DNA of 64,000 nt from WJMT01 sp964624145 (GCA_964624145.1 CAZUXT010000006.1:62001-126000); one strand, 5' to 3'; counted from the stretch's first letter, positions 35,863 through 45,644 are shown. Notes: generated from the letters alone by a model not told the origin. Made by a program: numbers and translations.

Positions 35863-37332
35863 CTATATATTGAGATCCATCTGACTCTTATGAACACCGC
35901 TTCTCTCTTTTTCTATCTGAGCCAAAATATCGGATGTGATATCTCCGGTAGGATATTTTCTGTCAAAACAGGCTCCGCAAAATTCAGTCAGCTCTTTGTT
36001 TTCCATATGGACCGCTTTTTTTAAGGATTCAATCGACTGATAGATCACCCTATCCGCATTTATCTTTTTCGCCACCTCTTCCTCGTCCAAATCTCTGGCA
36101 ACAAATTCTGTGTGTGTCTGCATATCTATCCCGTAGACACAAGGATGTCTCAAGGGAGGGGAATAGGAAGCAAAATATACTTTTTTTGCCCCGCATCCTC
36201 GCGCCATTTCAATGATGGAACGGGATGTGTTTCCTCTTACAATACTGTCATCAACAATCAATACATTCTTGTTTCTGAATTCCGAAGCAATGGGATTGAG
36301 CTTCTGCTTGATAGAATCTCTCCGTGACTTATCTGAGGGCATAATAAAAGTCCTCCCGATGTAGCGGTTTTTTACCAGGGCCTCTCTATATTTCAGGTTG
36401 AGAATCCGGGAGATCTCAATAGCAGCATCCCGCGCTGAGTCGGGAACAGGGATGACCACATCTATATTAAGGTTGTTTTTTCTGATTTCTTCTGCCAGAA
36501 GGCGCCCCAGGTTGATGCGGCATTTATACACATTGACTCCGTCTATGATCGAATCAGGCCTTGCAAAATACACCCACTCAAAAAGACAGGGAGCATGTTT
36601 TTTCGTCTCGATCTTTTTTGAATGAATTATCCCTTTGTTGTCTAAGAACACGGCCTGGCCTGGTTTTAAATCCCGTATCTTTGTGAAATTGGTTAAGTTC
36701 AAGCTGACGCTTTCGGAAGCAAATGCATAAGAGGTAAAGCCACCTTTTTCTCGCTCTCCATAAACAAGGGGTTTGATCCCAAAAGGGTCCCTGAAAGCCA
36801 GCATTCCCTGTTCTGCAATATAGGCGACCACCGAATAGCTTCCCTTTACTTTTTCAAAAATACCTTTGACCGCTTTGAAAATATTTTCCGGTTTGAGTGC
36901 TTTGATTCTCTGTTTATCCAGCTCACTTGCAAATATATTCAGAATGACCTCTACATCATTATCCGAATTCAAAATCCGGCGGTATTTTTCAAAAAGCTCT
37001 TTTTTAAGTTCCGGATAATTGATCACATTGCCATTATGGGCCATGATGATGCCAAAAGGTGAATTCACAAAAAATGGCTGTGCATCCTCGCCTCTGCCTC
37101 CTCCGATAGTGGGATAACGGGTATGACCTATGCCGATATGACCTTTCAATCTTCGGGCATTTTCTTCGTCGAAGATATCATTGACCAGTCCGTTTCCCTT
37201 TTTTGTGTGAAATCGGCCGTCATACGTGATGATCCCTGCCGAATCCTGGCCCCTGTGTTGAATAGCCAGCATCCCCTGATAGAGATCCTCAAACACATCC
37301 TCAGAACCAAAGATACTAATAATCCCGCACAT
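35863..37332 (-). CDS. purF: Amidophosphoribosyltransferase
   Basis: 489 residues. The N-terminal Ntn-amidotransferase domain begins MCGIISIFG with the nucleophile C2, and IGHTRYPTIGG is conserved. The phosphoribosyltransferase domain holds the PRPP loop VLIVDDSIVRGNTSR (about 350-364). It makes 5-phosphoribosylamine, the first step of purine synthesis. A late cysteine-containing segment, FCGACFDRKYPTGDI, may be part of an iron-sulfur site as in the Bacillus-type enzyme. It stands alone among envelope genes. The 37333-37408 leader shows no purine riboswitch that I recognise. Confidence 0.95.
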   Translation of the reverse strand: MCGIISIFGSEDVFEDLYQGMLAIQHRGQDSAGIITYDGRFHTKKGNGLVNDIFDEENARRLKGHIGIGHTRYPTIGGGRGEDAQPFFVNSPFGIIMAHNGNVINYPELKKELFEKYRRILNSDNDVEVILNIFASELDKQRIKALKPENIFKAVKGIFEKVKGSYSVVAYIAEQGMLAFRDPFGIKPLVYGEREKGGFTSYAFASESVSLNLTNFTKIRDLKPGQAVFLDNKGIIHSKKIETKKHAPCLFEWVYFARPDSIIDGVNVYKCRINLGRLLAEEIRKNNLNIDVVIPVPDSARDAAIEISRILNLKYREALVKNRYIGRTFIMPSDKSRRDSIKQKLNPIASEFRNKNVLIVDDSIVRGNTSRSIIEMARGCGAKKVYFASYSPPLRHPCVYGIDMQTHTEFVARDLDEEEVAKKINADRVIYQSIESLKKAVHMENKELTEFCGACFDRKYPTGDITSDILAQIEKERSGVHKSQMDLNI

Positions 37333-37408
37333 CGTTTCGCTCCATTAAAAAATAACTACGTATTATAACGTATAAATGGATTTTCGTGAAATTTCAGTTA
37401 GGCAGCTT

Positions 37409-38359
37409 TTATGAATGATATACGTCCCGCCAGTATTGGAGTAAGTCCAAAAGAGTCTGTTCCATGGGCACTTCCGGAACCCAGGATATCTCTTCCCTTA
37501 TCTTCCTGTTATCCCCCACTAAAACCGGGATATCGACTTTCCTTATTTTTGTTTTGTCTGTCTTTACATCTATTTGGACTGTGGAATGTCCCAAGAGCGT
37601 ATCCAATACTTTTGTCAAGGAGATGGCTTTGCCTGATGAGACATTATAGACATGCCCTGTTCTTCCTTTTGTGACTAAAGAAAAATAGGCTTTAACCACA
37701 TCCCTTACATCTATAAAATCTCTTTCCGCCTCAATATTCCCCACTTTTATTATGGGGGGAGACATCCCTTTTTCAATTCTTGCTATTTGACTTGCCCAGT
37801 CAGAGCACACAAAATCAGGACTCTGTCCCGGCCCTGTATGAGGAAAGGACCTGGCAATAATGATATCCAGACCCTCGATTTCAGAATAAAACCGGCACAG
37901 GTTTTCCCCGCTCATTTTCGTAAATCCATAGGGACTCACCGGATGGACGGGATCCTTTTCCGTCAAAGGTTTAGAATAAGGCTCCAGCATACCATATACG
38001 TCTGAAGAGCTGACAAAAAGAACCCTCGCCTCAGGAGCATACTTTCTAACGGCTTCAAAAAGATGAAAAGTCCCTATTATGTTGACTTCAAAAGTTTCTT
38101 TTCTCTTTTTCCATGACTGCCCCACATTAGAAACAGCGGCCAGATGGAAGATATGCTCTGGCTTAGAGATTCTAATGAATTCCTCAATCTCCTTCTCAGA
38201 ACGCACATCCGCCTTATGCATTTGAAATTCTGATGGATACTTTCTTGGTTCCGGTTCGTCCGGAAAACAGATCCCAAAAAACTCCGCTTTTTCCTTTTTT
38301 AGCAGATCAATGAGGTGGTTCCCTACAAATCCTGTGGCACCGGTCACTAATATCCGCAA
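37409..38359 (-). CDS. rmd: GDP-4-keto-6-deoxy-D-mannose reductase-like SDR enzyme
   Basis: About 316 residues of an extended short-chain dehydrogenase. The Rossmann motif is RILVTGATGFVGNHLIDLL; the active-site set is the Tyr and Lys in SPYGFTKMSGENL with the SSSDVYG serine. The segment FPHTGPGQSPDFVCSDWASQIARIEKG followed by RDFIDVRDVVKAYFSL fits the Rmd group, which forms GDP-D-rhamnose after Gmd. The start is not ATG: a TTG at 38359 follows the gmd stop by two bases, and another TTG at 38380 is possible. A related reductase is the alternative. Confidence 0.75.
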   Translation of the reverse strand: MRILVTGATGFVGNHLIDLLKKEKAEFFGICFPDEPEPRKYPSEFQMHKADVRSEKEIEEFIRISKPEHIFHLAAVSNVGQSWKKRKETFEVNIIGTFHLFEAVRKYAPEARVLFVSSSDVYGMLEPYSKPLTEKDPVHPVSPYGFTKMSGENLCRFYSEIEGLDIIIARSFPHTGPGQSPDFVCSDWASQIARIEKGMSPPIIKVGNIEAERDFIDVRDVVKAYFSLVTKGRTGHVYNVSSGKAISLTKVLDTLLGHSTVQIDVKTDKTKIRKVDIPVLVGDNRKIREEISWVPEVPMEQTLLDLLQYWRDVYHS

Positions 38360-38361
38360 TG

Positions 38362-39318
38362 TTAGACTCTTTCCCTCCAAAAATCCAAAAGGTCTTTCAG
38401 AGACTGAGTGAAGGGGATGTTGGGTTCCCAGCCAGTAATTTTTCTGAATTTTGTGCTGTCAGAAAGGAGAATGGGCACATCCGATGGCCGCAGCCTGTCC
38501 GGATCCACCCTGACCTCTACATCATCGCCGGCCAGAGAAAGAAGCATATCAAGAATATCCTTGACCCGGTAGGCTTTCCCTGTTCCGATATTGTAAACCT
38601 CCCCTTTCTTTCCTTTTTCCAGGCTTAACCAGTAAGCACGCACTATATCTCTCACGTCAGTAAAATCTCTTTGTGCATCCAGGTTCCCTACAAAGATGAC
38701 CGGTTCCTGCTTTTTTTTCTCGATCAGAGCGATCTGTTTGGCAAAATTCGAGCAAATAAAGACATCTCCCCTCCGGGGACCGGTATGATTAAAACCTCTG
38801 GTCCTAACCGTATCCAATCCATAACTTTTGAAGTACTGATAAGCGAGAAGGTCCTGGGCCACTTTGCTGACAGCATAAGGACTTAAAGGTCTTAAATGAT
38901 TATCCTCTGTCATGGGCACTTCATCCGGGTGAACAAGGCCGTATTCTTCACTTGAACCCGCAATTTGAATTCTCGGCTTCATCCCAAGACCCAGCACGGC
39001 TTCAAACAAATTGATTTCTCCTATGGCATTGATTGAAAAAGTTTCCGAAGGACACTTCCATGAAGTAGGCACAAAGCTCTGTGCTGCCAGATGAAATATG
39101 CGGTCAGGCTTTATCTGTGATAGGGCTTTCTTCAAAGAAACAATATCTTTTAAATCAGCCTCATAAAGATGTATCCTGTCCAGAATATGATGGATGTTGT
39201 CCCTCCGGCTTCTCCATCGTACAAATCCAAAGACCTCTGCATCTTTATGCTCTGATAATATATAATCAGCAAGATGGCTCCCTGCAAATCCTGTTATCCC
39301 AGTGATCAAAACTCTCAT
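38362..39318 (-). CDS. gmd: GDP-mannose 4,6-dehydratase
   Basis: About 318 residues. The NAD-binding motif is RVLITGITGFAGSHLADYIL; the catalytic part includes GSSEEYG, SPYAVSKVAQDLL, and RTRGFNHTGPRRGDVFICSNFAKQIALIEKK. It would convert GDP-mannose into GDP-4-keto-6-deoxy-mannose, the precursor of GDP-D-rhamnose or fucose. I use ATG at 39318 because GAGGAGG is four bases upstream; the frame is open to 39459 but overlaps rfbB. It is 19 bases downstream of rfbB in the nucleotide-sugar operon. Confidence 0.85.
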   Translation of the reverse strand: MRVLITGITGFAGSHLADYILSEHKDAEVFGFVRWRSRRDNIHHILDRIHLYEADLKDIVSLKKALSQIKPDRIFHLAAQSFVPTSWKCPSETFSINAIGEINLFEAVLGLGMKPRIQIAGSSEEYGLVHPDEVPMTEDNHLRPLSPYAVSKVAQDLLAYQYFKSYGLDTVRTRGFNHTGPRRGDVFICSNFAKQIALIEKKKQEPVIFVGNLDAQRDFTDVRDIVRAYWLSLEKGKKGEVYNIGTGKAYRVKDILDMLLSLAGDDVEVRVDPDRLRPSDVPILLSDSTKFRKITGWEPNIPFTQSLKDLLDFWRERV

Positions 39319-39337
39319 CATACCTCCTCTTAAAGCT

Positions 39338-40369
39338 TTATCTGTTTTTCTTGTAGTATTTTCTATAAAATTTTTTGAACTCTCGATTTTTTTGTTTAAG
39401 CTTCCTCCACCAATCCTCATTCTGTTCATACCAAAGCACGGTCTCTTGCAATCCCTCAAAAAATTCTTTTTCGGCTTTCCACCCCAGAGAATGAATCTTT
39501 TTGCAGTCTAGAAAATACCGCATATCATGGCCTGGCCTGTCTTTCACGAACTCTATCAGGCTTTTCGGTTTTCCAAGAAGTTCGAGTATCTTTTCCGCTA
39601 CCTCAATATTCTTTTTCTCTTCCTGAGCCCCAACGTTATACGCCTCTCCGATTTTCCCTCTTCTCAGAATACAGTCAATGGCCCTGCAGTTGTCCCTGAC
39701 AAAAAGCCAATCCCGGCGGTTTTTTCCTTCCCCATATAAAGGAAGTTTCTTGTCGTCCAGTGCATTGGTAATAAATAAAGGTATGAACTTTTCCGGAAAC
39801 TGATACGGACCATAATTGTTGCTTGGCCTCACTGTTATGACCGGTAAACCAAAAGTGACATGATAGGAGTGTACCAGATGATCGGCCCCGGCTTTAGAAG
39901 CCGCATAAGGGGAGGAGGGATTGAAGGCATCTCCCTCCCTGAAAGAATCCGCATCTGTGCTGCCGTAGACCTCATCTGTTGAAACATGCGCAAAAAATTC
40001 GATATTTGATTTTTTCAGAGATTCCAACAGAACGAAAGTACCAAACACATCCGTTAACACAAATTCTCCCGCATCTACGATCGAGCGGTCTACATGGGTT
40101 TCCGCTGCCATATGCACCACAATCTGGACTTTTTTAAAGATGCCGTTCACCAGCTTCTTATCCCTGATATCCCCCTTTATGAACTCATACCTGGGATTCT
40201 TTTCTATGTCTTTAAGATTATCAAGATTTCCTGCATAGGTCAGGTTGTCCAGATTTAAAATCCTGCATTGACTGTACTTTTCGAGTATATAACGGATGAA
40301 ATGGCTTCCTATGAAACCGGCTCCGCCGGTCACCAGAATTGTTTTATCATTCAGGGATCTCTCATCCAT
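39338..40369 (-). CDS. rfbB: dTDP-glucose 4,6-dehydratase
   Basis: About 343 residues. TILVTGGAGFIGSHFIRYIL begins the NAD domain; AETHVDRSIVDAGEFVLTDVFGT, STDEVYGSTDADSF, and SPYAASKAGADHLVHSYHVTFGLPVITVRPSNNYGPYQFPEKFIPLFI are the characteristic RmlB blocks. It makes dTDP-4-keto-6-deoxyglucose. I use ATG at 40369: the frame is open to 40549, but the extra part overlaps the rfbC-like gene and is not RmlB-like. Stop and start overlap by eight bases with the upstream rfbC-like gene. Confidence 0.93.
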   Translation of the reverse strand: MDERSLNDKTILVTGGAGFIGSHFIRYILEKYSQCRILNLDNLTYAGNLDNLKDIEKNPRYEFIKGDIRDKKLVNGIFKKVQIVVHMAAETHVDRSIVDAGEFVLTDVFGTFVLLESLKKSNIEFFAHVSTDEVYGSTDADSFREGDAFNPSSPYAASKAGADHLVHSYHVTFGLPVITVRPSNNYGPYQFPEKFIPLFITNALDDKKLPLYGEGKNRRDWLFVRDNCRAIDCILRRGKIGEAYNVGAQEEKKNIEVAEKILELLGKPKSLIEFVKDRPGHDMRYFLDCKKIHSLGWKAEKEFFEGLQETVLWYEQNEDWWRKLKQKNREFKKFYRKYYKKNR

Positions 40370-40817
40370 CTTTTCTTTCCCAGTCATAAGGGATTTCATC
40401 TGTGTGCGCATCAAGCCTGTATTCATCAGGACTTTCATAATCATAAAGCTCTGTGGGAATATTGATAACGACCGCTTCATTCTGGCTGACACACATCCAC
40501 CCGTGATAGACCCCGGGTGGGATTTGAACCAAAATGGGATTGTGCTCACCTATAAAAAATTGACTGATTTCTCCGAAAGTGGGGGATCCGTCTCTTCCGT
40601 CATATAGAGCCACTTTGATCATTCCGCTCACACAGGCGACATGATCTGTCTGTTTCTTGTGCATATGCCAAGCCTTGACGACATCCGGATACGTTGTGGT
40701 CATATAGACCTGTCCGAATTTAAGAAAAACATCATCATCACAACGGAGAATCTCCATAAGCCTGCCTCTCTCATCCGGGATCACTTTTAACTTTTTTGTC
40801 TTAACTCCTTTGATCAT
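40362..40817 (-). CDS. rfbC: dTDP-4-dehydrorhamnose 3,5-epimerase-like cupin
   Basis: 151 residues, shorter than the usual 180 of RmlC. RGRLMEILRCDDDVFLKFGQVYMTTTYP, KAWHMHKKQTDHVACVSGMIKVALYDGRDGSPTFG and IPPGVYHGWMCVS are RmlC-like cupin strands. It would epimerise the keto sugar made by RfbB. No rfbD is present in this window, so the final sugar may not be L-rhamnose. The exact specificity is uncertain because short members of this group vary. Confidence 0.72.
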   Translation of the reverse strand: MIKGVKTKKLKVIPDERGRLMEILRCDDDVFLKFGQVYMTTTYPDVVKAWHMHKKQTDHVACVSGMIKVALYDGRDGSPTFGEISQFFIGEHNPILVQIPPGVYHGWMCVSQNEAVVINIPTELYDYESPDEYRLDAHTDEIPYDWERKDG

Positions 40818-40871
40818 GTCTTTCTCCTCATTAAAATTTTCCTCTCTCTATTAAAAACAGCTCAAAGACAC

Positions 40872-41936
40872 TCACCGAATCTCTATCACACTTTGATCGC
40901 CTACGGTAAATCTGTTCACAGATGGTTTAGTGGGACACTTAAGTATCCGGACTTCTCTCCCGATCAGACTTTTATCAATCCTGCTTCGAATATCAATGAT
41001 CTCACTTTTTTCAAGTATGATACTGTTCTCGATCTCAGTCCCCTTGATCTTACAGTCGTTTTGAATGGAGGTAAAAGGACCAATATAGGAATCCTGTATC
41101 AATGTGTTCTCTCCGATTATCGCGGGCCCCCGGATTACACTTTCTTTTACAACCGCTCCTTTCTCCAGCACAATACGGCCCTTTAAATTCGACTTCTCAT
41201 CAACATCCCCGAGGATGCGGCTGGAAATGGACTCGAGTATCAACCGGTTCGCATCCAGAATATCATCGATCTTACCTGTGTCCTTCCACCAATCCTTGAC
41301 TTTATGCGATTCGACTCTGAATCCATTGTCAATCAAATACTGGATGGCATCTGTTATCTCAAGTTCATCCCGCCATGAGGGTTTGATCGATTTTACGGCC
41401 TCAAAAATAGTGGAGTCAAACATATACACACCCACCAGAGCCAGGTTGCTGGGGGGGGTTTTGGGTTTTTCAACCAGATTGATCACTCGCCCCTTATTAA
41501 GTTCAGCCACACCAAACATCTGAGGGTTAGGAACTTCCGTCAACAAAATCAGGGAATTTGGCCGGCTCTGAACAAATCTGTTTACCAGGGATCTAAGGCT
41601 GTCCTTAAGGATATTATCACCCAGATACATAACAAAATTCTCTTTTTGCAGAAAGCCCTCGGAAATTTTCACAGCATGTGCCAAGCCAAGGGGACTTTTT
41701 TGTTCTATGTAAGATATGTGAACTCCCCATCTCGAACCATCCCCCACAGCACGCATTATTTCATTCTTTGTCTCTCCGACTACGATTCCTATCTCCCCGA
41801 TCCCTGCTTCCCTCAATGCTTCAATCCCATAAAACAACACCGGTTTGTTTGCCACAGGAACCAACTGTTTTGCCTGGGTAAAAGTCAGCGGCCGGAGTCT
41901 TGTCCCTTTCCCTCCGCTCAGTATGAGTCCTTTCAT
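40872..41936 (-). CDS. rfbA: Glucose-1-phosphate thymidylyltransferase (long form)
   Basis: 354 residues. The N-terminal nucleotidyltransferase has LILSGGKGTRLRPLTFTQAKQLVPVANKP and NFVMYLGDNIL, and the C-terminal part is a left-handed beta-helix-like tail (about 245-350), as in the long RmlA2 group rather than the 290-residue RmlA1. It activates glucose 1-phosphate to dTDP-glucose, the substrate of the neighbouring RfbB. It starts 18 bases after lptD. Confidence 0.9.
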   Translation of the reverse strand: MKGLILSGGKGTRLRPLTFTQAKQLVPVANKPVLFYGIEALREAGIGEIGIVVGETKNEIMRAVGDGSRWGVHISYIEQKSPLGLAHAVKISEGFLQKENFVMYLGDNILKDSLRSLVNRFVQSRPNSLILLTEVPNPQMFGVAELNKGRVINLVEKPKTPPSNLALVGVYMFDSTIFEAVKSIKPSWRDELEITDAIQYLIDNGFRVESHKVKDWWKDTGKIDDILDANRLILESISSRILGDVDEKSNLKGRIVLEKGAVVKESVIRGPAIIGENTLIQDSYIGPFTSIQNDCKIKGTEIENSIILEKSEIIDIRSRIDKSLIGREVRILKCPTKPSVNRFTVGDQSVIEIR

Positions 41937-41954
41937 TTCACACCCTATCCATTC

Positions 41955-44096
41955 CTAAAATCCAAACCCTCCCAGAAAATTCTCCGTTTTCCCGATACTG
42001 CCTAAAACCAGCGAAAAGGAAAACTGAATCTCTGGTTCGTCTCGGTAATACAAAACCCTCAGGTCTGCTGTAAAATCAAGACACTGATAATGGTATACTA
42101 AAGAGACCGCAGAATAAAGAAGCTTTTTCTCCTTCAGGTTATAATCGACCTGAGATTTCGCCTCAAGAGAAAGGGCCGGTATTTTACATCCTCCGTAAAC
42201 ACTTATCTGGTGTCTTGCCAATAAGGATGTCTCTCTGTAAGGATTTACGCTTTTATACCAATTCAATCTAAAAAACCAATCGTCATTGGGGGTTCCTATG
42301 TTAGCTCCCATTCTTATTCTCGATAAAGTCCCGTAATAGGGATTCAAAGAAGCGGAAGCATCCAAATTGTACTTTCCTGAAGGATAATACCTGAGGCTTG
42401 CGCTTATATCTGAGAATTCGGGAATTTCTCCATTCACCTGGTAAACCCTCAAGGGGCCGTCCTCAGGAGACAAATAAAACGTCTGGTTTAGTCCCATGGA
42501 CAAGATTTCCCTGGGCATATCATTTTTTTTTACCAGAATGCGATTTGTCAGGCCGTAACGGATATAGTGGTTCGTGTAAAAATAAGTGGCTGCAATGATT
42601 CTCTCAGAAACATCGATCGGGCTGTCAAAACGATAAACTAGAGAGGGTTCAATAATGTGTTTGACTTTCGGTTTGTTTTTTGAATCATAATAGATTTTAC
42701 TGAAGACAGGGCCTAAAAATTCCATACTCAGAGTATAGTTATTAACAAAAAGTGGCTCATTGACTATTTCCTGGGTGCCTTCTTTATATGTCTGAAAATA
42801 ATACACTGCATTTGAGGAAAAATCTGAATTGAGCGTGAACCAGGGAACACTGTTAAAGGGAAGACTTAGTTTCGGATTCAATGATAAATACTGAGATTTT
42901 TTCTGAGTGCCTTCTTCATAAGCAGAGTCATAACCATACTCCCATGCTTTAAAACCACTTGAAAAAGAGAAATAGAGAGGAGAGAAAATTTTGATTTTCG
43001 AAGAACTGAAAGACATCTCAGGCTTACTGTGCTTGATTATTGATTTATCCCTCTCCCTGAAATAGGTCTCAAAACGAGAAACACGGGCATTGAAGTTGAA
43101 ATAAGACCAGGATTTGGTTATGTAGGCTTCTGAACGCTTGTTCGCCACTACAGCTCTGTTGAAGTTATTATCAAACTCTCTCAAAAAATCAAAAGAACTC
43201 TGGTAGTCAACATCCGCTGTAAGTTTAAACTTAAAGGGCAGGGGATTTGAATGCTTCAAACGAATGATATACGCATTTTCTCCAACATTCTGGTAATCAG
43301 GATTGTTCGAGCGGAAATAAAACAAATCCATCTGACCCTGTAAATTCTGAGAAAAAAGATATCTGTACTGAAGGCCGCCTCCAAAACCCCTGGCAGAATA
43401 ATAATTAAAATTTGCTGTGGCATCCATGTTTCTTTTCATAGCCCAGTAAAATCCTTGCTCAAGGATCATCCCTTTATTACCTGAATAACCTATACTCGGC
43501 ATTAAAAATCCCGTGGCTCTGTCCTCGCCCACCGGATATTTCATATAAGGCAGATAAAAAACCGGTATTTTTTTGATGGAAAACACAGAATTCCACATCT
43601 CAATGTATTCGTCTTTTTTATAATTTGCTTTGGAACAAGAGAATTTCCATCTTGGGACTTCCTGGGTGCATGATGTGATCCATGCTTTCTTCAATCTATA
43701 AAAGTCTTCACTCTCCCTCTCCACATGTTCTGCCTCATAAGTAATGGTAGGTTTCACTATGGCATGCGCATCTTTTAAATCTCCTGTAGATGTTTCAAGG
43801 TTGATGTTTATCTGTTCCACACTTATGACTTCCCCGGGAAGGTGAATAGAGACATTCCCCCTTGCTATGATATTTTTTGTTTCAGTATCCAACTCCACCC
43901 AATCAGCAAATAGCGTAACATCTTTATAATGGATCTCAACATTCCCGGATGCTGTAATCTTCTCATTGACTCTCTCCTTATATTGGGCAATGACTCTTAT
44001 CTGGGACGGATTGTTTTCCTGAGCTGGGTACACAACAGCTGCGAGGGCCATAAAAAGGAGCGTTACTGACAAGCAGAAAGATTTCTTTTTCACCAT
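41955..44096 (-). CDS. lptD: LPS-assembly protein LptD
   Basis: 713 residues with a signal peptide (SFCLSVTLLFMALAAVVYPA). The N-terminal OstA/LptA-like domain (about 30-145; VIAQYKERVNEKITASGNVEIHYKDVTLFAD) is followed by a large barrel domain with WITSCTQEVPRWKFSCSKANY and FYLPYMKYPVGEDRATGFLMPSIGYSGNKGMILEQGFYWA, typical LptD segments. It inserts lipopolysaccharide into the outer membrane with LptE. It is the first gene of the nucleotide-sugar operon. The 44097-44237 gap to atpZ presumably holds divergent promoters, none of them clear. Confidence 0.93.
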   Translation of the reverse strand: MVKKKSFCLSVTLLFMALAAVVYPAQENNPSQIRVIAQYKERVNEKITASGNVEIHYKDVTLFADWVELDTETKNIIARGNVSIHLPGEVISVEQININLETSTGDLKDAHAIVKPTITYEAEHVERESEDFYRLKKAWITSCTQEVPRWKFSCSKANYKKDEYIEMWNSVFSIKKIPVFYLPYMKYPVGEDRATGFLMPSIGYSGNKGMILEQGFYWAMKRNMDATANFNYYSARGFGGGLQYRYLFSQNLQGQMDLFYFRSNNPDYQNVGENAYIIRLKHSNPLPFKFKLTADVDYQSSFDFLREFDNNFNRAVVANKRSEAYITKSWSYFNFNARVSRFETYFRERDKSIIKHSKPEMSFSSSKIKIFSPLYFSFSSGFKAWEYGYDSAYEEGTQKKSQYLSLNPKLSLPFNSVPWFTLNSDFSSNAVYYFQTYKEGTQEIVNEPLFVNNYTLSMEFLGPVFSKIYYDSKNKPKVKHIIEPSLVYRFDSPIDVSERIIAATYFYTNHYIRYGLTNRILVKKNDMPREILSMGLNQTFYLSPEDGPLRVYQVNGEIPEFSDISASLRYYPSGKYNLDASASLNPYYGTLSRIRMGANIGTPNDDWFFRLNWYKSVNPYRETSLLARHQISVYGGCKIPALSLEAKSQVDYNLKEKKLLYSAVSLVYHYQCLDFTADLRVLYYRDEPEIQFSFSLVLGSIGKTENFLGGFGF

Positions 44097-44237
44097 TTAA
44101 AACAAAATTTAACACAACCCCCTGTACAAATCAATACAGCGGGCTTGACAGGTGTCCGTATTCAACCGATAATGATTTCAGGTCAAATCCAGAGAGAAAA
44201 ACATTCATACAAAAGAAAAAAACAGAAAGCATTCCAG

Positions 44238-44468
44238 ATGCAGCCAGAAAAAACCCCTCCAAAAAAAGAAAACTACCGCAAAATCCTGGAGTTGACTTCT
44301 ATCGGTCTCGCCCTTCCCTCTTCTATAGCTATAGGCCTTTTTTTAGGCTACTATCTGGACAAGGTGTTCGGATCACATCCATGGCTGCTGATCATTTTCC
44401 TGTTATTTGGTATTGCATCGGGTATAATATCCCTTATACGGGGAGTTAATAAATACAAAGATGATTAG
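44238..44468 (+). CDS. atpZ: AtpZ/AtpI-family F0 assembly protein
   Basis: About 76 residues with two transmembrane segments: ILELTSIGLALPSSIAIGLFLGYYLDKVFG, then PWLLIIFLLFGIASGIISLIRGV. This is the AtpZ pattern, a small protein that accompanies AtpI and helps c-ring assembly or magnesium handling. The start is uncertain: the frame is open to 44145 and no strong RBS decides. It is the first gene of the F0 group. Confidence 0.75.
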   Translation: MQPEKTPPKKENYRKILELTSIGLALPSSIAIGLFLGYYLDKVFGSHPWLLIIFLLFGIASGIISLIRGVNKYKDD

Positions 44469-44495
44469 AACCCGATCAAACCACAGCATAATGAA

Positions 44496-44894
44496 ATGAA
44501 CATGAATCACCAGGACATTGAAGAAAAAATATTCAAGCGGATACCAAAAGAGATCCTTATTATCTCCATAGCTCTGTCTATAGGTGCTTTTATCATTTTT
44601 GACCTACTGAGCGCGGTTCTTTTATTGTTCGGAGGAGTCACAGCTGTTTTAAGTTTTATCTGGTTAAAAAGCTCCATCACAAGGCTTTTGGATCAAGAGA
44701 AAAAAAAGGCTGTGAAATCAGCGTCTTTGCTTTATGGGATCAGACTTGTATTGATTATTGCCATAATATTTATTATAATTTTCTTTTTTCAAAATAAGGT
44801 ATTAGCCTTTGCAGCAGGCTTTTCGACAATAATCGTTGTGTTATTGATTGAAGGTGCGGCTGCCGCTTTGAAAATAATGAAATGGAAAAGTTAG
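44496..44894 (+). CDS. atpI: F0 assembly protein AtpI (ATP synthase subunit I)
   Basis: 132 residues with four hydrophobic segments (about 20-38, 40-58, 77-100 and 104-125), typical of the AtpI/subunit I group that assists c-ring assembly. It overlaps atpB by 13 bases, consistent with coupled translation. A second ATG at 44502 is an alternative start. Confidence 0.8.
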   Translation: MNMNHQDIEEKIFKRIPKEILIISIALSIGAFIIFDLLSAVLLLFGGVTAVLSFIWLKSSITRLLDQEKKKAVKSASLLYGIRLVLIIAIIFIIIFFFQNKVLAFAAGFSTIIVVLLIEGAAAALKIMKWKS

Positions 44895-45628
44895 AACACA
44901 GCTTATATATCGTAGAGCTGTTCAACAAGTTGTTCGGTAAACCTCTGGCTTGGGTGCTGTCTTTATTTGGAATTCACATTCAAAATCCAGAGCAATTTGT
45001 ACCCAACTATGTGGTGATGAGTATCATTGTCGTCATCGCCCTCATTATTTTCTTCCGTCTTTCTTCCAAAAGATTAAAACCTGTCCCTTCTAAGATGCAG
45101 AGTTTCCTGGAATTACTGATCCAGACCTTTGAAAACCAACTGGTTGAGACAGTAGGAGAGCAGGGAAAAAAATACGTTCCTCTGGTGGCGACCATCGGGA
45201 TATTTATCTTCAGCAGCAATCTTCTCGGTCTCATACCCGGCCTCATGTCACCAACAAGCAACCTGAATGTGACCGCCGCATGTGCTCTAGTCGTGTTTAT
45301 TTATTACCACTGGCAGGGAATAAAAAGCCAGGGTTTTTTTAAATATTTAAAACATTTTATGGGACCCATCCCTCTTCTTGCTCCCCTTATGGTACCTATA
45401 GAAATAATCAGCCACTTTTCAAGAGTTGTCTCCCTATCCATTCGTCTCTTTGGCAACATATTCGCAGAAGAACTCCTCATTGTTGTCATGCTATCCATAA
45501 TTCCCTTCTTTCTCCCTCTCCCGTTTATGGCAGTAGCTATTTTTACAGCATTTATACAGGCTTTTGTTTTTGTATTGCTCACATGCATTTATCTATCAGG
45601 TGCAGTAGCTCAGGAGGAAGAACATTAA
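44882..45628 (+). CDS. atpB: F0F1 ATP synthase subunit a
   Basis: 248 residues with five to six membrane helices. The conserved segment RVVSLSIRLFGNIFAEELLI holds the essential arginine that faces the c-ring, and AIFTAFIQAFVFVLLTCIYLSGAV is the last helix. It forms the ion half-channels of the motor. It follows atpI and precedes atpE. No atpF or F1 genes follow, so the F1 genes must be elsewhere. Confidence 0.94.
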   Translation: MEKLEHSLYIVELFNKLFGKPLAWVLSLFGIHIQNPEQFVPNYVVMSIIVVIALIIFFRLSSKRLKPVPSKMQSFLELLIQTFENQLVETVGEQGKKYVPLVATIGIFIFSSNLLGLIPGLMSPTSNLNVTAACALVVFIYYHWQGIKSQGFFKYLKHFMGPIPLLAPLMVPIEIISHFSRVVSLSIRLFGNIFAEELLIVVMLSIIPFFLPLPFMAVAIFTAFIQAFVFVLLTCIYLSGAVAQEEEH

Positions 45629-45644
45629 ATTAAAGGAGAAAAAA

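Noticed and set aside
37333..37408. Purine riboswitch upstream of purF
   Set aside because: The stretch is too short and lacks the conserved core of purine riboswitches.
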